A stretch of DNA of 64,000 nucleotides from contig JAQGKD010000113.1 of NCBI GenBank assembly GCA_028290285.1, forward strand, positions 93,378 to 157,377, in the 5' to 3' direction. This DNA comes from Hyphomicrobiales bacterium (GTDB taxonomy: Bacteria > Pseudomonadota > Alphaproteobacteria > Rhizobiales > Beijerinckiaceae). The first letter of the stretch is position 1; the number at the start of each line of letters is the position of its first letter. Below the pieces are notes generated by a model that did no database searches, had not been told where the DNA came from, and saw nothing but the letters and a program-made list of their open reading frames with translations. This document shows, piece after piece, positions 30,887 through 38,674 of the stretch. A program made the translations under genes and the position numbers.

Positions 30887-31138
30887 CTATCCAAACAGCC
30901 GCCGACGTGGAAGTTCGTCTAGCTGAACGCGCTTGCGACCCGATGCTTTCTGCGGCTCTGGCAGCTCAACTATTTCAAGAGCTGCGCATGCCTCTTCGGC
31001 GTTCTTGCCCAGAGACTGGATTATCTCCTCGACTGATGAGCCTGCTGCCATCGCAAGCTCCTCAAGCACCTTCTCGGGATCGGACACGCTCACCTCCCCG
31101 ATAATAATTTTACGCTTCTTATTCCGCACCTGAAACAT
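30887..31138 (-). CDS. Small phage protein behind the repressor, unknown
   Basis: An 83-residue, charged protein (MFQVRNKKRKIIIGEVSVSD start, LEELAMAAGSSVEEIIQSLG helix, basic RKRVQLDELPRRRL tail) coded against the repressor. ATG 31138 has AGGA eight bases upstream; ATG 31144 (two residues longer) has poorer spacing. The location between the repressor and the rightward promoter suggests an accessory switch regulator such as lambda Rex-region genes or an antirepressor, without direct evidence. Confidence 0.6.
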   Translation of the reverse strand: MFQVRNKKRKIIIGEVSVSDPEKVLEELAMAAGSSVEEIIQSLGKNAEEACAALEIVELPEPQKASGRKRVQLDELPRRRLFG

Positions 31139-31239
31139 GGCCATTTCCTAACCCCCAATTGCAGAACAAATAGAGAACACAGGCGTCAAAGAGTCGAGTC
31201 CTGATTCGCAAGGTGGGCTTTTGGACCTCACCCAGGCGT

Positions 31240-31291
31240 CTATGGATTTTTCCATATTCAAGTTGACATACGGATTTTTCCATATGAATAT
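31240..31291 (+). promoter_or_regulatory. Rightward early promoter with two operators (pL/OL-like)
   Basis: Operators at 31241..31256 (tatgga-tttt-tccata, a perfect palindrome) and 31268..31285 (atacgga-tttt-tccatat, one mismatch) repeat the motif of the Cro/repressor region. A consensus -35 TTGACA lies at 31263..31268 and a -10-like gaatat at 31286..31291, 17 bp apart, so the second operator fills the promoter spacer. Repressor bound here should shut off the integrase operon. Confidence 0.78.
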
Positions 31292-31316
31292 CGCTCACGA
31301 ACAGAGGAGCGAGCGA

Positions 31317-31556
31317 ATGACTTCCACAACCCAACAGCCCGTTCCAATCCGCGCCGACCGTCGAGAGAAGCTCCTGAGGATCTTCGGGCGCGATGACGTC
31401 GACCGCGTGCTGAAGTCACTCATCAGCTGCCGTGGCCTCAGCGTCCTGACCGACAAGGCCGTAGATGAGCTGATCCGCCTCACCATCGCGGACTTCAAAC
31501 ACGCCCGGAAGCTCAACGCCCTGCACCGCCAGATCCATCGGGAGTGTCCGTCATGA
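31317..31556 (+). CDS. First gene of the integrase operon, unknown small protein
   Basis: A 79-residue protein (MTSTTQQPVPIRADRREKLL; helical RGLSVLTDKAVDELIRLTIA). An AGGAG ribosome site precedes ATG 31317, and a longer frame with ATG 31284 lies inside the promoter, so this start is preferred. No family recognised. Early position after a pL-like promoter suggests a regulatory or host-takeover function. Confidence 0.68.
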   Translation: MTSTTQQPVPIRADRREKLLRIFGRDDVDRVLKSLISCRGLSVLTDKAVDELIRLTIADFKHARKLNALHRQIHRECPS

Positions 31557-32017
31557 GCACCATCACGCTCCCCTCCCCTCTGCCTCTCCCTTCTTCGTGT
31601 CACCGTGACCACCACCAGGTCGCTGAAATGACGCGTGCACGGATCGACATCATGTCATTTAGCGGCCGTCAGCATACCGCCTGCGCCCCACCGCAGTCGC
31701 CCACAGCAAACCTCCGCAGCGAGCTCCTAGACCTCGCCGGCGAACTCCTCGGCAGCGTCGGGTTCTTCCTCATCATCGCAATGATCGTGCTGGTGTGCTG
31801 CCTGGCTGATGTGCCACCGGCGATGGCCGCTGAGGCCGCTGAGTCCATCGAGGCGACTAGCTGGGTGCCGCTGATCGTTGCAGCGGTTTTTCTTCTCGTC
31901 GGACTGGGCGTCATCGCCCTTGGGCTTTTCGTCTGCCGAACCCCCCTGCCCGAATACGACGGACGCACCCGCTTGCGGCGCGACCCGCCGCGCGCACGCA
32001 TCGACCTTTCCCTCTGA
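31553..32017 (+). CDS. Phage membrane protein with two helices
   Basis: A 154-residue protein. The soluble N-terminal 65 residues carry His- and Pro-rich sequence. Two hydrophobic helices follow at about 68-90 (LGSVGFFLIIAMIVLVCCLA) and 108-130 (VPLIVAAVFLLVGLGVIALG), with a basic cytoplasmic tail (RTRLRRDPPRARIDLSL). ATGA overlap with the preceding gene shows coupling. Exclusion or envelope function possible; no family recognised. Confidence 0.62.
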   Translation: MSTITLPSPLPLPSSCHRDHHQVAEMTRARIDIMSFSGRQHTACAPPQSPTANLRSELLDLAGELLGSVGFFLIIAMIVLVCCLADVPPAMAAEAAESIEATSWVPLIVAAVFLLVGLGVIALGLFVCRTPLPEYDGRTRLRRDPPRARIDLSL

Positions 32018-32065
32018 ACATCTCCACCCGCGCCGCAGCGCGCGAACGAGCCATGGAGCGTCCCC

Positions 32066-32437
32066 GTGACCTTTGTCCTGTCCCTTGCCGGAAAAGCCGT
32101 CCTGTCCGGTACCGCGGAGGCGTGCCATGCCTGCGCCGAGCACCTCGAGCTCACGCGTTTCATCCTGACGCAGGATGGAACACGTATCACGCGGCTCCAG
32201 GAAGGAGTCACCATCGAGCACTGGGATGGTGAGGGTGACCTCCCGCCGTGCGTGGCGCGAGAAGGCACGATGCTGATGGACGGCTCGGAGATCCCGCCCC
32301 TTTGTGATCTCGACGGCACGGAGGAGAGCAACGTCATCGCGTTCGACGTCGAGCCGATGGAGGTCGTGACTCAACGCAGGCGCGGGCGGAAGTTCCCAAA
32401 GGCCGAGGTTCCGCGGCTCAAGCAGGTGTTCGCATGA
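32066..32437 (+). CDS. Phage protein, unknown
   Basis: A 123-residue protein with a GTG start (MTFVLSLAGKAVLSGTAEAC) and a C-A-C-A pattern early. The middle is acidic (IEHWDGEGDLPPCVAREGTM) and the C-terminus basic (TQRRRGRKFPKAEVPRLKQV). The stop overlaps the next start. No family recognised. Confidence 0.6.
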   Translation: MTFVLSLAGKAVLSGTAEACHACAEHLELTRFILTQDGTRITRLQEGVTIEHWDGEGDLPPCVAREGTMLMDGSEIPPLCDLDGTEESNVIAFDVEPMEVVTQRRRGRKFPKAEVPRLKQVFA

Positions 32438-33018
32438 CGGCGCGCGCTGCATTCTTCCCAGGCGATATCATCGATCTTCTTTGCCCTACCCCGCAAGACA
32501 TTCGGTTCAGCGAGATCGCGACCAGGCTGTCCCGCGTTCACCGATTTGCCGGCGGAACCCGCGAGCAATACACGCAAGCACAGCACAGCGTCCGGCTTAT
32601 GGAACTGTGCTCGAAGAGTGCCGCCCCCTACGCCTTGCTGCACGACGCGCACAAGGCGTTCACGGGCGACGTGATCAAGCCGTTCTTGGATGCGCTCGAC
32701 ACGAAGATTGGGGTCGACGAAGGCGGATTGTCGCGACTGGGACTCGCGTTCGAGTGGGTGATCCGCGGGATTGATCGCGCATTGTGGTCGGCGGCTGGAC
32801 TTGCACCTGTCCTCCCGCCGGCCATCGCGGACGAGATCGCGGCCATGAGTGCCGCCCTCGCCGGTCACGAAGTGCGCCTCTTCGTCGGCGCCGATCCGCA
32901 CGACCTGGGCATGAATGAGCTTCTGAGCTGCGCGCGCATGCAGATCTGGGATCAAGCGCGCGCGCGCCGCGAGTGGCTGAACGCCTTCGCTTTCACTACC
33001 GGAATACGCGTCGAATAG
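32434..33018 (+). CDS. HD-domain phosphohydrolase (YfbR/nucleotidase-like)
   Basis: A 194-residue HD-superfamily enzyme. The metal site is visible as His in YTQAQHSVRL, HD in ALLHDAHKAFTGDVIKPF, and a later Asp (around DPHDLG). Phage members are often 5'-deoxynucleotidases or (p)ppGpp-type hydrolases. The arrangement suggests nucleotide metabolism or degradation of a signalling nucleotide during infection; substrate not determinable. Confidence 0.82.
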   Translation: MTARAAFFPGDIIDLLCPTPQDIRFSEIATRLSRVHRFAGGTREQYTQAQHSVRLMELCSKSAAPYALLHDAHKAFTGDVIKPFLDALDTKIGVDEGGLSRLGLAFEWVIRGIDRALWSAAGLAPVLPPAIADEIAAMSAALAGHEVRLFVGADPHDLGMNELLSCARMQIWDQARARREWLNAFAFTTGIRVE

Positions 33019-33276
33019 ATGCAAATCACCGAGTCCATTGAGCAGCAGGATGGTTTGATCATGAGCGGATACCTCGTCATCGCGCGCGGCACCGTAGCGG
33101 GCACGACGGAATACCGTACGGCGCTCGGCCGTTGAACAATCGATCGCTGGTTTCCAGGGCTCTATCGCACCCGGGTCTACGGATACGCGCAGAAAAGCGT
33201 GGCGGAAGCGAACCGCGTCTATCAGCCCCTCGAGCATCTGCAGGCTCGCATTGTGGAACAGGGAGAGCGCGCATGA
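33019..33276 (+). pseudogene. Small phage gene interrupted by an in-frame TGA
   Basis: The frame starts with ATG 33019, directly after the HD gene stop, and reads 38 codons to TGA at 33133..33135. The same frame then continues for 46 more codons (TIDRWFPGLYRTRVYGYAQK, then SVAEANRVYQPLEHLQARIV) and overlaps the next start by ATGA (33273). The second part looks like real protein and sits exactly on the operon overlap, so the original gene was about 85 codons. A CGA-to-TGA change is the simplest cause. Confidence 0.65.
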
Positions 33277-33692
33277 GCGGGACAGAACAGGAGCAACAGC
33301 GTGCAGCCGACGAAATCCGCGATGCCCTCCGCGCCGCTGCAACGCCGTGCGCTTGCGTGGAAGTGCGAGCGGAGGTCAGGCGTCTAGAATCCGTTGTCGA
33401 TGCGGCCCGCATTGCTCATGGCATCCTTTCGAACCACGTCGCACAGCTAGAATCCGCCGCGTATCTGGTCTGGTCGAATGAACACCGCGCGTGGTGGCGT
33501 CCAAATTGCGCAGGCTACACGATCCACTCAGCTGCCGCCGGGCGCTACCCGCGTGGTGAGGCGTTGAGCATATGCCGTGGCGCGCGCAATGGGTGGAACC
33601 CCGATCGAGCGCCCGATGAGGTGCCAGTGGCAGAGCGCGATTTGGATGAGATCGACCGCGCCGCCCCGCCCGCGGCCAGCAATGGAGAGTGA
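33273..33692 (+). CDS. Phage protein, unknown, with N-terminal coiled coil
   Basis: A 139-residue protein. Residues 1-65 form a coiled coil (EQEQQRAADEIRDALRAAA, then RAEVRRLESVVDAARIAHGI). The second half (YLVWSNEHRAWWRPNCAGYT, then AAAGRYPRGEALSICRGARN) resembles small phage proteins with a WWxPNxxGYT motif often found in rhizobial phage early regions. ATG 33273 fits the operon overlap. Function unknown. Confidence 0.65.
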   Translation: MSGTEQEQQRAADEIRDALRAAATPCACVEVRAEVRRLESVVDAARIAHGILSNHVAQLESAAYLVWSNEHRAWWRPNCAGYTIHSAAAGRYPRGEALSICRGARNGWNPDRAPDEVPVAERDLDEIDRAAPPAASNGE

Positions 33693-33693
33693 G

Positions 33694-33798
33694 ATGGCAG
33701 CAATCTGGCTTCTCCCCATTCTTTTTTGGATTGGCTTCAGCCTAGCCCGCATCGCGCATGCGCTCGAAGCCGCCGCCAAATCTGAGGCCCGCATATGA
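33694..33798 (+). CDS. 34-residue membrane microprotein
   Basis: Starts one base after the upstream stop and overlaps the next gene by ATGA, as expected for a coupled operon member. Sequence MAAIWLLPILFWIGFSLARI is one membrane helix with a short charged tail. No family. Confidence 0.5.
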   Translation: MAAIWLLPILFWIGFSLARIAHALEAAAKSEARI

Positions 33799-34352
33799 CC
33801 GCTACCTCCCAGCGCCCACGGGTCCCGCGTAAGACCAAGGCCGAGGCCGGTGTCCCCGGCGTCGATCGCGCGCCCATGCGCCTCTGGCGGACGGCCGAGC
33901 GCTACACCCGCCGCAGCGCCGTGTGGGTGGGTGAAGGGAGCCCTTGGGCCAATCCATGGGTCAGGGCTCCGCAGGCAGTCCAGGCGGCCTACATCGCGTG
34001 GATGGCCCCGCCACTAGTTCAGACGGGCAAAGGCAAGAGCTACAGGCTCGGCACGCCGGTTCAGATGTCCATCGTGCTGCGCGGGCTGTTCCGGATCTGG
34101 CTCGCGCGCGAGGACATCGGACCATCGCGGCTCGGACTGGAATTTGCCCGCGTACTGCGGCCTTGTCCGGACGACGCGCCAGCTCTGATTTCGGAGCCCT
34201 GGTCGCACGAAGAGATTCGCACCGCGCTGCGTGGTCGCGACCTGGTGGATGGCGCGCCCTTGTCGCTGACGAGCCACGCCGACGTCCTCCTGACGATCGC
34301 GAACGCCGTGCCGGCGTCGCCCAATGTAGCCCCTATGGAGAGTGCCGGATGA
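33795..34352 (+). CDS. DUF4326-like protein
   Basis: A 185-residue protein with DUF4326 features: AVWVGEGSPWANPWV near residue 43 and a C-terminal RTALRGRDLVDGAPLSLTSH-ADVLLTIAN block, which corresponds to the family's GKDLACWC-x-CHADVLL but lacks the cysteines. Function of the family is unknown; it is common in phages and mobile elements. Loss of the usual Cys residues suggests a divergent or non-metal-binding version. Confidence 0.7.
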   Translation: MTATSQRPRVPRKTKAEAGVPGVDRAPMRLWRTAERYTRRSAVWVGEGSPWANPWVRAPQAVQAAYIAWMAPPLVQTGKGKSYRLGTPVQMSIVLRGLFRIWLAREDIGPSRLGLEFARVLRPCPDDAPALISEPWSHEEIRTALRGRDLVDGAPLSLTSHADVLLTIANAVPASPNVAPMESAG

Positions 34353-34588
34353 GGCCGCGACAGGCGATAGCTCCCAGGCTGATGACGAAGGCCGAGGCTG
34401 CTTCCTATTGTGGGATGAGCCCCGGCGTCTTCGAGCGGACCTGCCCGGTCATCCCCGTGCGCTTCTCGGAACGCATGGTCTTGTTTGACGTCGCCAAGAT
34501 TGATGGTTGGATTGACAGCCTCCAGCAGCCCAAGAACAGGGCGAACCGGAGCGTGGACGATTGGATCGACAACATGGAGGTCAGGTGA
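34349..34588 (+). CDS. Excisionase-like DNA-binding protein
   Basis: A 79-residue protein with a winged-helix excisionase/AlpA pattern: MTKAEAASYCGMSPGVFERT, RFSERMVLFDVAKIDGWIDS. It overlaps the DUF4326-like gene (ATGA) and its stop overlaps the integrase start, so xis and int are coupled, as in many temperate phages. It should direct Int to excision. Confidence 0.78.
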   Translation: MRPRQAIAPRLMTKAEAASYCGMSPGVFERTCPVIPVRFSERMVLFDVAKIDGWIDSLQQPKNRANRSVDDWIDNMEVR

Positions 34589-35661
34589 TGGCCGGCCGGG
34601 ATCGGGTTAAAGGGGTCAAACGCTACCAGCACCCGGTCTCCGGCATCTGGTACTGTTACCACCGCAAGACGAACAAGCGCATCGTCGCCGAGTGGCGCAC
34701 GGCTGACTTCTTCATCGAGGTCGCGGCGCTGGACGCCGCAGTCAAGGCCCGAGAACCGCCGCCGGGCAGCTTGGGTGGGCTGATCAAGGCCTACCGCGAA
34801 AGCCCTGCGTGGGATCCTCTGAAGCCCAAGACGCGATTTTCGTATGAACGGGTCTTCGCTGCCATCGCGGATCTGCATGAGATCCCGGTGACCAAGCTCA
34901 CCAGACCGGCGATTTTCAAAATTCGAGACCAGAAGATTTATCCGAAGCGTGGCCGGTGGATGGCGAACTACTTCGTCACCGTTCTCGCGCTCCTCCTTGA
35001 CTACGCCACCGATCACGACTGGATCGACGCGAACCCCCTCGAAAAGAAGGTGAAGCGCATCCGCGCCGCGAAAGATGACGTCCCAAAGAATCGGCCGTGG
35101 TCAGGCGAGGAATGCACCATCGTGCTGGAGACCGCCCGGCCCCATATTCGCGTGCCGATCGCCCTCGCGATGTTCGGCGGCTTCCGCAAGGAAGATACGC
35201 TGACAATGACCCGGGCAAAGATGAAGGACGGGATGGTGACTGTCCGCACCTCGAAGCGCGACGTGAACGTCGACATCCCGATTCATCCAGCGCTTCAGGA
35301 TGCGCTCGACGCGCAGGAGGCGGCGTTGGCCAAGCGCGGGAAGCCGCGCAATGAGGTCCACATCGCGCTGAACAGTTTTGGCGAGAAGTGGACCGAGAGC
35401 GGGTTCAACTCGTCGTGGTCGAAGCTGCGCAACCGGCTGCTGACCGCCGGAAAGGTGTCAGTGGGCCTGACCTTCCATGGCCTGCGGCACACGCTGGGCA
35501 CGCGCCTGAAGGAAGCCGGAGCGTCTGATCAGGAGATCATGGACATCCTCGGGCAGAGGTCGCCATCGATGGCGAAGCACTATTCCGAGGGTGCCGAGAT
35601 GCCCGAAAAGACCAAGGGACTGGTCCTATCGATTAACGTCCGCAAGAACAAAAAGGGATGA
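34588..35661 (+). CDS. Phage tyrosine integrase
   Basis: A 357-residue tyrosine recombinase for integration at tRNA-Phe. Catalytic residues are seen at Arg200 (FGGFRKEDTLTMT), Lys223 (TSKRDVNVDIP), His297 and Arg300 (FHGLRHTLGT), and Tyr332 (AKHYSEGAE). The box II His/Trp is not typical (Gln323-Arg324). The N-terminal SAM-like core-binding domain spans about 60-155. ATG 34588 overlaps the excisionase stop. The gene reads toward the tRNA, and the attachment site is in or next to it. Confidence 0.93.
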   Translation: MAGRDRVKGVKRYQHPVSGIWYCYHRKTNKRIVAEWRTADFFIEVAALDAAVKAREPPPGSLGGLIKAYRESPAWDPLKPKTRFSYERVFAAIADLHEIPVTKLTRPAIFKIRDQKIYPKRGRWMANYFVTVLALLLDYATDHDWIDANPLEKKVKRIRAAKDDVPKNRPWSGEECTIVLETARPHIRVPIALAMFGGFRKEDTLTMTRAKMKDGMVTVRTSKRDVNVDIPIHPALQDALDAQEAALAKRGKPRNEVHIALNSFGEKWTESGFNSSWSKLRNRLLTAGKVSVGLTFHGLRHTLGTRLKEAGASDQEIMDILGQRSPSMAKHYSEGAEMPEKTKGLVLSINVRKNKKG

Positions 35662-35708
35662 TATTTGTCTACAAACAGCCCGGAAAAGTGGCTACAGGCC
35701 GTTTTGCG

Positions 35709-35729
35709 TTTTCAGTAAGTGGCTGAAAA
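35709..35729. repeat. Perfect inverted repeat between integrase and tRNA
   Basis: Arms ttttcag (35709..35715) and ctgaaaa (35723..35729) separated by seven bases. The arm also occurs in the anticodon arm of the tRNA (ttttcag at 35771..35777 region). It could be a weak terminator for the integrase message or part of the Int arm/core sites. No poly-T follows on either strand. Confidence 0.45.
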
Positions 35730-35732
35730 TGA

Positions 35733-35808
35733 TGGTGCCCAGGGCTGGAATCGAACCAGCGACACTGCGATTTTCAGTCGCATGCTCTACCAACTGAGCT
35801 ACCTGGGC
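35733..35808 (-). tRNA. tRNA-Phe (GAA), prophage attachment gene
   Basis: 76 bases including encoded CCA. Acceptor arm gcccagg pairs with cctgggc. The anticodon loop ctgaaaa gives anticodon GAA, and the T-arm has ggttcgattcc. The 3' end faces the prophage, so phage DNA rebuilds the 3' part of the gene, the usual outcome of tRNA-directed integration. Confidence 0.97.
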
Positions 35809-35936
35809 GCTCCGATGCGGCGTGCCGCTTCGGGAGTGGCCGGGTTATAGAAAGGGACCGGCGACTTGTCCAGCGCTGCGCGCAAGTTTGTTGCCTCTGC
35901 GCACATTTTCCCGCTGCATTGCGTGGCGGGCGCGTT

Positions 35937-36197
35937 TCAGTCGTCGTCCGACAGGCGCGGGGCGCGGCGGGGCTGCTCGCTTTCCTCGTCGTCTTCGTCG
36001 GTTTCCTTGGTCGGAATCGCATAGGTGCCGCCGAGCCAGCGGCCCAGATCGACATCTGCGCAGCGCTTGGAACAGAAGGGGCGATAGGTCTCCGTCGCTG
36101 GCTTGCGGCAGATGGGGCAGGCGCCGAGCGCCTTGCGTTCCGGATCCTGGCGCTCCGGTCCCTGCGGTCGAAGATCGTTGTCGTTGGCGCCCGTCAT
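35937..36197 (-). CDS. yacG: DNA gyrase inhibitor YacG
   Basis: An 86-residue zinc protein that binds GyrB and inhibits gyrase. The zinc site is GACPICRKPATETYRPFCSK (Cys pairs), followed by RCADVDLGRWLGGTYAIPT. The C-terminus is acidic, as in the family. It is the last gene of the infA-maf-yacG operon; the phage tRNA site lies just downstream. Confidence 0.92.
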   Translation of the reverse strand: MTGANDNDLRPQGPERQDPERKALGACPICRKPATETYRPFCSKRCADVDLGRWLGGTYAIPTKETDEDDEESEQPRRAPRLSDDD

Positions 36198-36239
36198 GGC
36201 ACTCCCTTTTCACGAGGCGTCGGCGTGAGGCTCGTGGCC

Positions 36240-36878
36240 TCAGGCGCGATGGAGCCACAGGAGATGGGTCGGATAGCCCTCCCCTGCAAGCAGCGACATG
36301 GTCTCGTAGAGCGGCAGCCCGACCACATTGGGGTATGATCCGATCAACTTGACCACAAAGCCCCCTGCGATGCCCTGGATCGCGTAACCGCCGGCCTTGC
36401 CGCGCCACTCGCCCGAGGCGAGATAGGCTTCGATCTCGCCCTCGGAGAGGCGTTTGAAGCGCAGACGGCTCTCGACGAGCTTGTGGCGAACGGCGCCGCG
36501 CGGCGTCACCAGGCTGACGCCCGTGTAGACGCGGTGCGCGCGGCCCGAGAGCAGCCGCATGCAGGCGGCCGCCTCTTCCGTGAGTTCGCATTTGGGAAGG
36601 ATGCGGCGCCCGACGGCGACCACGGTATCGGCCGCCAGCACGTAGGCGCCTTCCAGATCGGGGTTTGCTTTGACGAGCGCGGCCGCGGCCTCCGCCTTCT
36701 CGCGCGCCAGACGAGCGGCGAGTGTGCGGGGCAATTCATTGCGGCGCGGCGTCTCGTCGAGGTCAGCGGGCACCAGCGCATCCGGCTCGACGCCGATCTG
36801 CTGAAGGAGTGCCAGGCGCCGCGGTGACGCGGAAGCCAGGACCAGTTTTGGGCGCCATGCCTTGGCTTCGTTGGTCAC
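36240..36878 (-). CDS. maf: Maf-family nucleotide pyrophosphatase
   Basis: A 212-residue Maf/HAM1-type nucleoside triphosphate pyrophosphatase that removes non-canonical nucleotides. Motifs: [20 protein letters not shown] (SxSPRR), [20 protein letters not shown] and [15 protein letters not shown], followed by the [20 protein letters not shown] block. It lies between infA and yacG, the conserved alphaproteobacterial order. A regulatory role in septation has been suggested for Maf proteins but is not shown here. Confidence 0.93.
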   Translation of the reverse strand: MTNEAKAWRPKLVLASASPRRLALLQQIGVEPDALVPADLDETPRRNELPRTLAARLAREKAEAAAALVKANPDLEGAYVLAADTVVAVGRRILPKCELTEEAAACMRLLSGRAHRVYTGVSLVTPRGAVRHKLVESRLRFKRLSEGEIEAYLASGEWRGKAGGYAIQGIAGGFVVKLIGSYPNVVGLPLYETMSLLAGEGYPTHLLWLHRA

Positions 36879-36918
36879 GCAGCATTATCCCGGAATGGGC
36901 CCGTCCGGACCGGCAGAC

Positions 36919-37137
36919 TTACTTGAAGCGGTAGGTGATCCGGCCCTTGGTCAGATCATAGGGCGTCATCTCGACCAGCACCTTGTCGCCGGTGAGAACG
37001 CGGATGCGGTTCTTGCGCATCTTGCCGGCGGTGTGGGCGATGATCTCGTGCTCGTTCTCGAGCTTGACCCGGAAAGTCGCATTCGGGAGCAATTCGCTCA
37101 CCACACCGGGGAATTCAAGCAATTCTTCTTTAGACAT
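36919..37137 (-). CDS. infA: Translation initiation factor IF-1
   Basis: The complete 72-residue IF-1, an S1/OB-fold protein of the 30S initiation complex: [20 protein letters not shown], then [40 protein letters not shown] and [11 protein letters not shown]. The family start is ATG 37137; the longer frame adds 23 atypical residues. First gene of the infA-maf-yacG operon; the promoter should lie in 37138..37343. Confidence 0.97.
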   Translation of the reverse strand: MSKEELLEFPGVVSELLPNATFRVKLENEHEIIAHTAGKMRKNRIRVLTGDKVLVEMTPYDLTKGRITYRFK

Positions 37138-37343
37138 CGTGTACCATCTCTTCAAATGCCGGGGGGGCAGACCGGCCGGGAAGCCCGGAGCGGCCTCGAT
37201 GGCCACTCTCCGCTTCCTGCGGCTCTCTCGCGAACCGTGCCCATGGATGAATTGGGCGGACCCTAATCGAGATCGCCGCGTTTGTGAACAGAGGTCGGGT
37301 GGCTATCTCGCCAAACTCGGCCCGTTTGAAAGAAAATCACAGC

Positions 37344-37706
37344 ATGAAAGATCTGTTCGAACTGAACCAGCGCGCCGCGCGGATGTGCTGGACCATGATG
37401 GAAGCTCAAGCTGCGGCATGGACGGTGATCGGCCTTCGCCTTCCCGGCCTCGCAGCCTCCGCAACGCAATCGGGTCCGCCCTCCGCCGAAAGCCGCCGCA
37501 TGGTCAGTGAAAAGATCAAAGCAACCCAGCAGGGAATGCTTGCAGGATCGACCGCCGCCTCACGTCTCGGGCGCGCGGCGGGCGCGGGTCCGGTGGCTTT
37601 CGCATCCGCCATGCTGGATGTGTTCGAGGCCTCGTCGAGGCCGGCGAATTCACGCGTGAAAGCAAATGTTCGCCGGCTGTCCAACAAGGCGCTGCTCGGT
37701 CGTTGA
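37344..37706 (+). CDS. Phasin-like small protein
   Basis: A 120-residue helical protein (MKDLFELNQRAARMCWTMME start; AAGAGPVAFASAMLDVFEAS) with Ala-rich amphipathic helices and a basic C-terminus. It resembles short phasin-type proteins in style, but the family call is weak. ATG 37344 is preferred over 37284 because the shorter form begins with a family-like helix. It is divergent from infA and convergent with pssA. Confidence 0.5.
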   Translation: MKDLFELNQRAARMCWTMMEAQAAAWTVIGLRLPGLAASATQSGPPSAESRRMVSEKIKATQQGMLAGSTAASRLGRAAGAGPVAFASAMLDVFEASSRPANSRVKANVRRLSNKALLGR

Positions 37707-37734
37707 GGGAGTCAGTCCTGCGCCGCTGAGCGCC

Positions 37735-38613
37735 TCAGCCCTGGAAAGTTGGAGCGGGAGGCGTCGCGACAGCGGCGGCCGCCTCCGCTTCGCCGGCGCG
37801 CTGATAGGCCTGATAGCTCCGGTAGGAGAAGGGAATCAGGCCGAGATAGGCGAGCGAGAGCGCGACCAGCACTTCCATCGGGAAGGTCGCGAGCAGCAGG
37901 ATCAGGGCCGCGACGCCGAACAGCACGGGGATAAAATATTCGCGCGGCACACGGCCGATCTGCTTGCCGCTAAAATGCGGAATGCGACTGACCATCAGGA
38001 AGGCCACGAGCAGCACATAGGCTATTTCCACCGCGACCAGCAGATGCGTGCTGGGCAAGCCGGCAACGGAATAATGCAGGTAGATCGGCAGCATGCTGAC
38101 GATGGCCCCGGCAGGCGCGGGCATGCCGACGAAGAAATGCGCGTTCCAGGCCGGCTTGTCGGGATCGTCGATCATGACGTTGAAGCGGGCGAGCCGCAAA
38201 GCGCAGGCGATTGCGAAAACCATCGCGGCGAACCAGCCGAAGCTCTTGATCTCGCTGAGGCTCCAGAAATAGAGGAGCAAGCCCGGCGCAACGCCGAAAT
38301 CGACGAAATCCGCCAGCGAGTCCAGCTCCGCTCCGAAACGCGTGCTGCCGTCGAGCGCGCGGGCTAAACGCCCATCGAGTCCATCGAGGATTGCCGCCGC
38401 CACGATGAAGACCACAGCCGTTTCGAAGCGGCCTTCGGCCGCGAAGCGAATCGAGGTCAGGCCCAGGCAGAGCGCCAGCAGCGTCACCAGGTTGGGGAGC
38501 ACGATTCGCATCGGCAGGCGCGAAAAGCGCTTGCGACGTCGTCCAATTGCAGGGGCTGCCGCGAGCGTATGGCCCGCTCCGTCGATCTCGACCTCATCTG
38601 GCTCGGTGCTCAA
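37735..38613 (-). CDS. pssA: CDP-diacylglycerol-serine O-phosphatidyltransferase
   Basis: A 292-residue integral membrane enzyme that makes phosphatidylserine from CDP-diacylglycerol and serine. The CDP-alcohol phosphotransferase motif D-G-x2-A-R-x8-G-x3-D-x3-D is seen in LDGRLARALDGSTRFGAELD. About six membrane helices are visible. It forms an operon with psd upstream (gap 61 bases), which decarboxylates its product. Confidence 0.93.
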   Translation of the reverse strand: MSTEPDEVEIDGAGHTLAAAPAIGRRRKRFSRLPMRIVLPNLVTLLALCLGLTSIRFAAEGRFETAVVFIVAAAILDGLDGRLARALDGSTRFGAELDSLADFVDFGVAPGLLLYFWSLSEIKSFGWFAAMVFAIACALRLARFNVMIDDPDKPAWNAHFFVGMPAPAGAIVSMLPIYLHYSVAGLPSTHLLVAVEIAYVLLVAFLMVSRIPHFSGKQIGRVPREYFIPVLFGVAALILLLATFPMEVLVALSLAYLGLIPFSYRSYQAYQRAGEAEAAAAVATPPAPTFQG

Positions 38614-38674
38614 AACATGTTCTCCTCAGCCGAGCGCAATACTAAAGCGATGGGGCCAAATCCCGAAACGATCG

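Larger units (their letters stand above)
1..35735. mobile_element. Lambda-like siphophage prophage, left end outside the window
   Basis: A continuous block of phage genes: integration, switch, replication, packaging, HK97-type head, long flexible tail and lysis. It is bounded on the right by a tyrosine integrase that ends about 70 bases before the 3' end of a tRNA-Phe gene. Everything right of the tRNA is ordinary host chromosome. Late genes are all on the minus strand, with two opposite-strand morons, and the integrase operon is on the plus strand. All structural and packaging modules look intact, so the element could be functional. The left attachment site is not in the window, so the exact right boundary (near or inside the tRNA 3' half) cannot be fixed. 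Confidence 0.95.
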
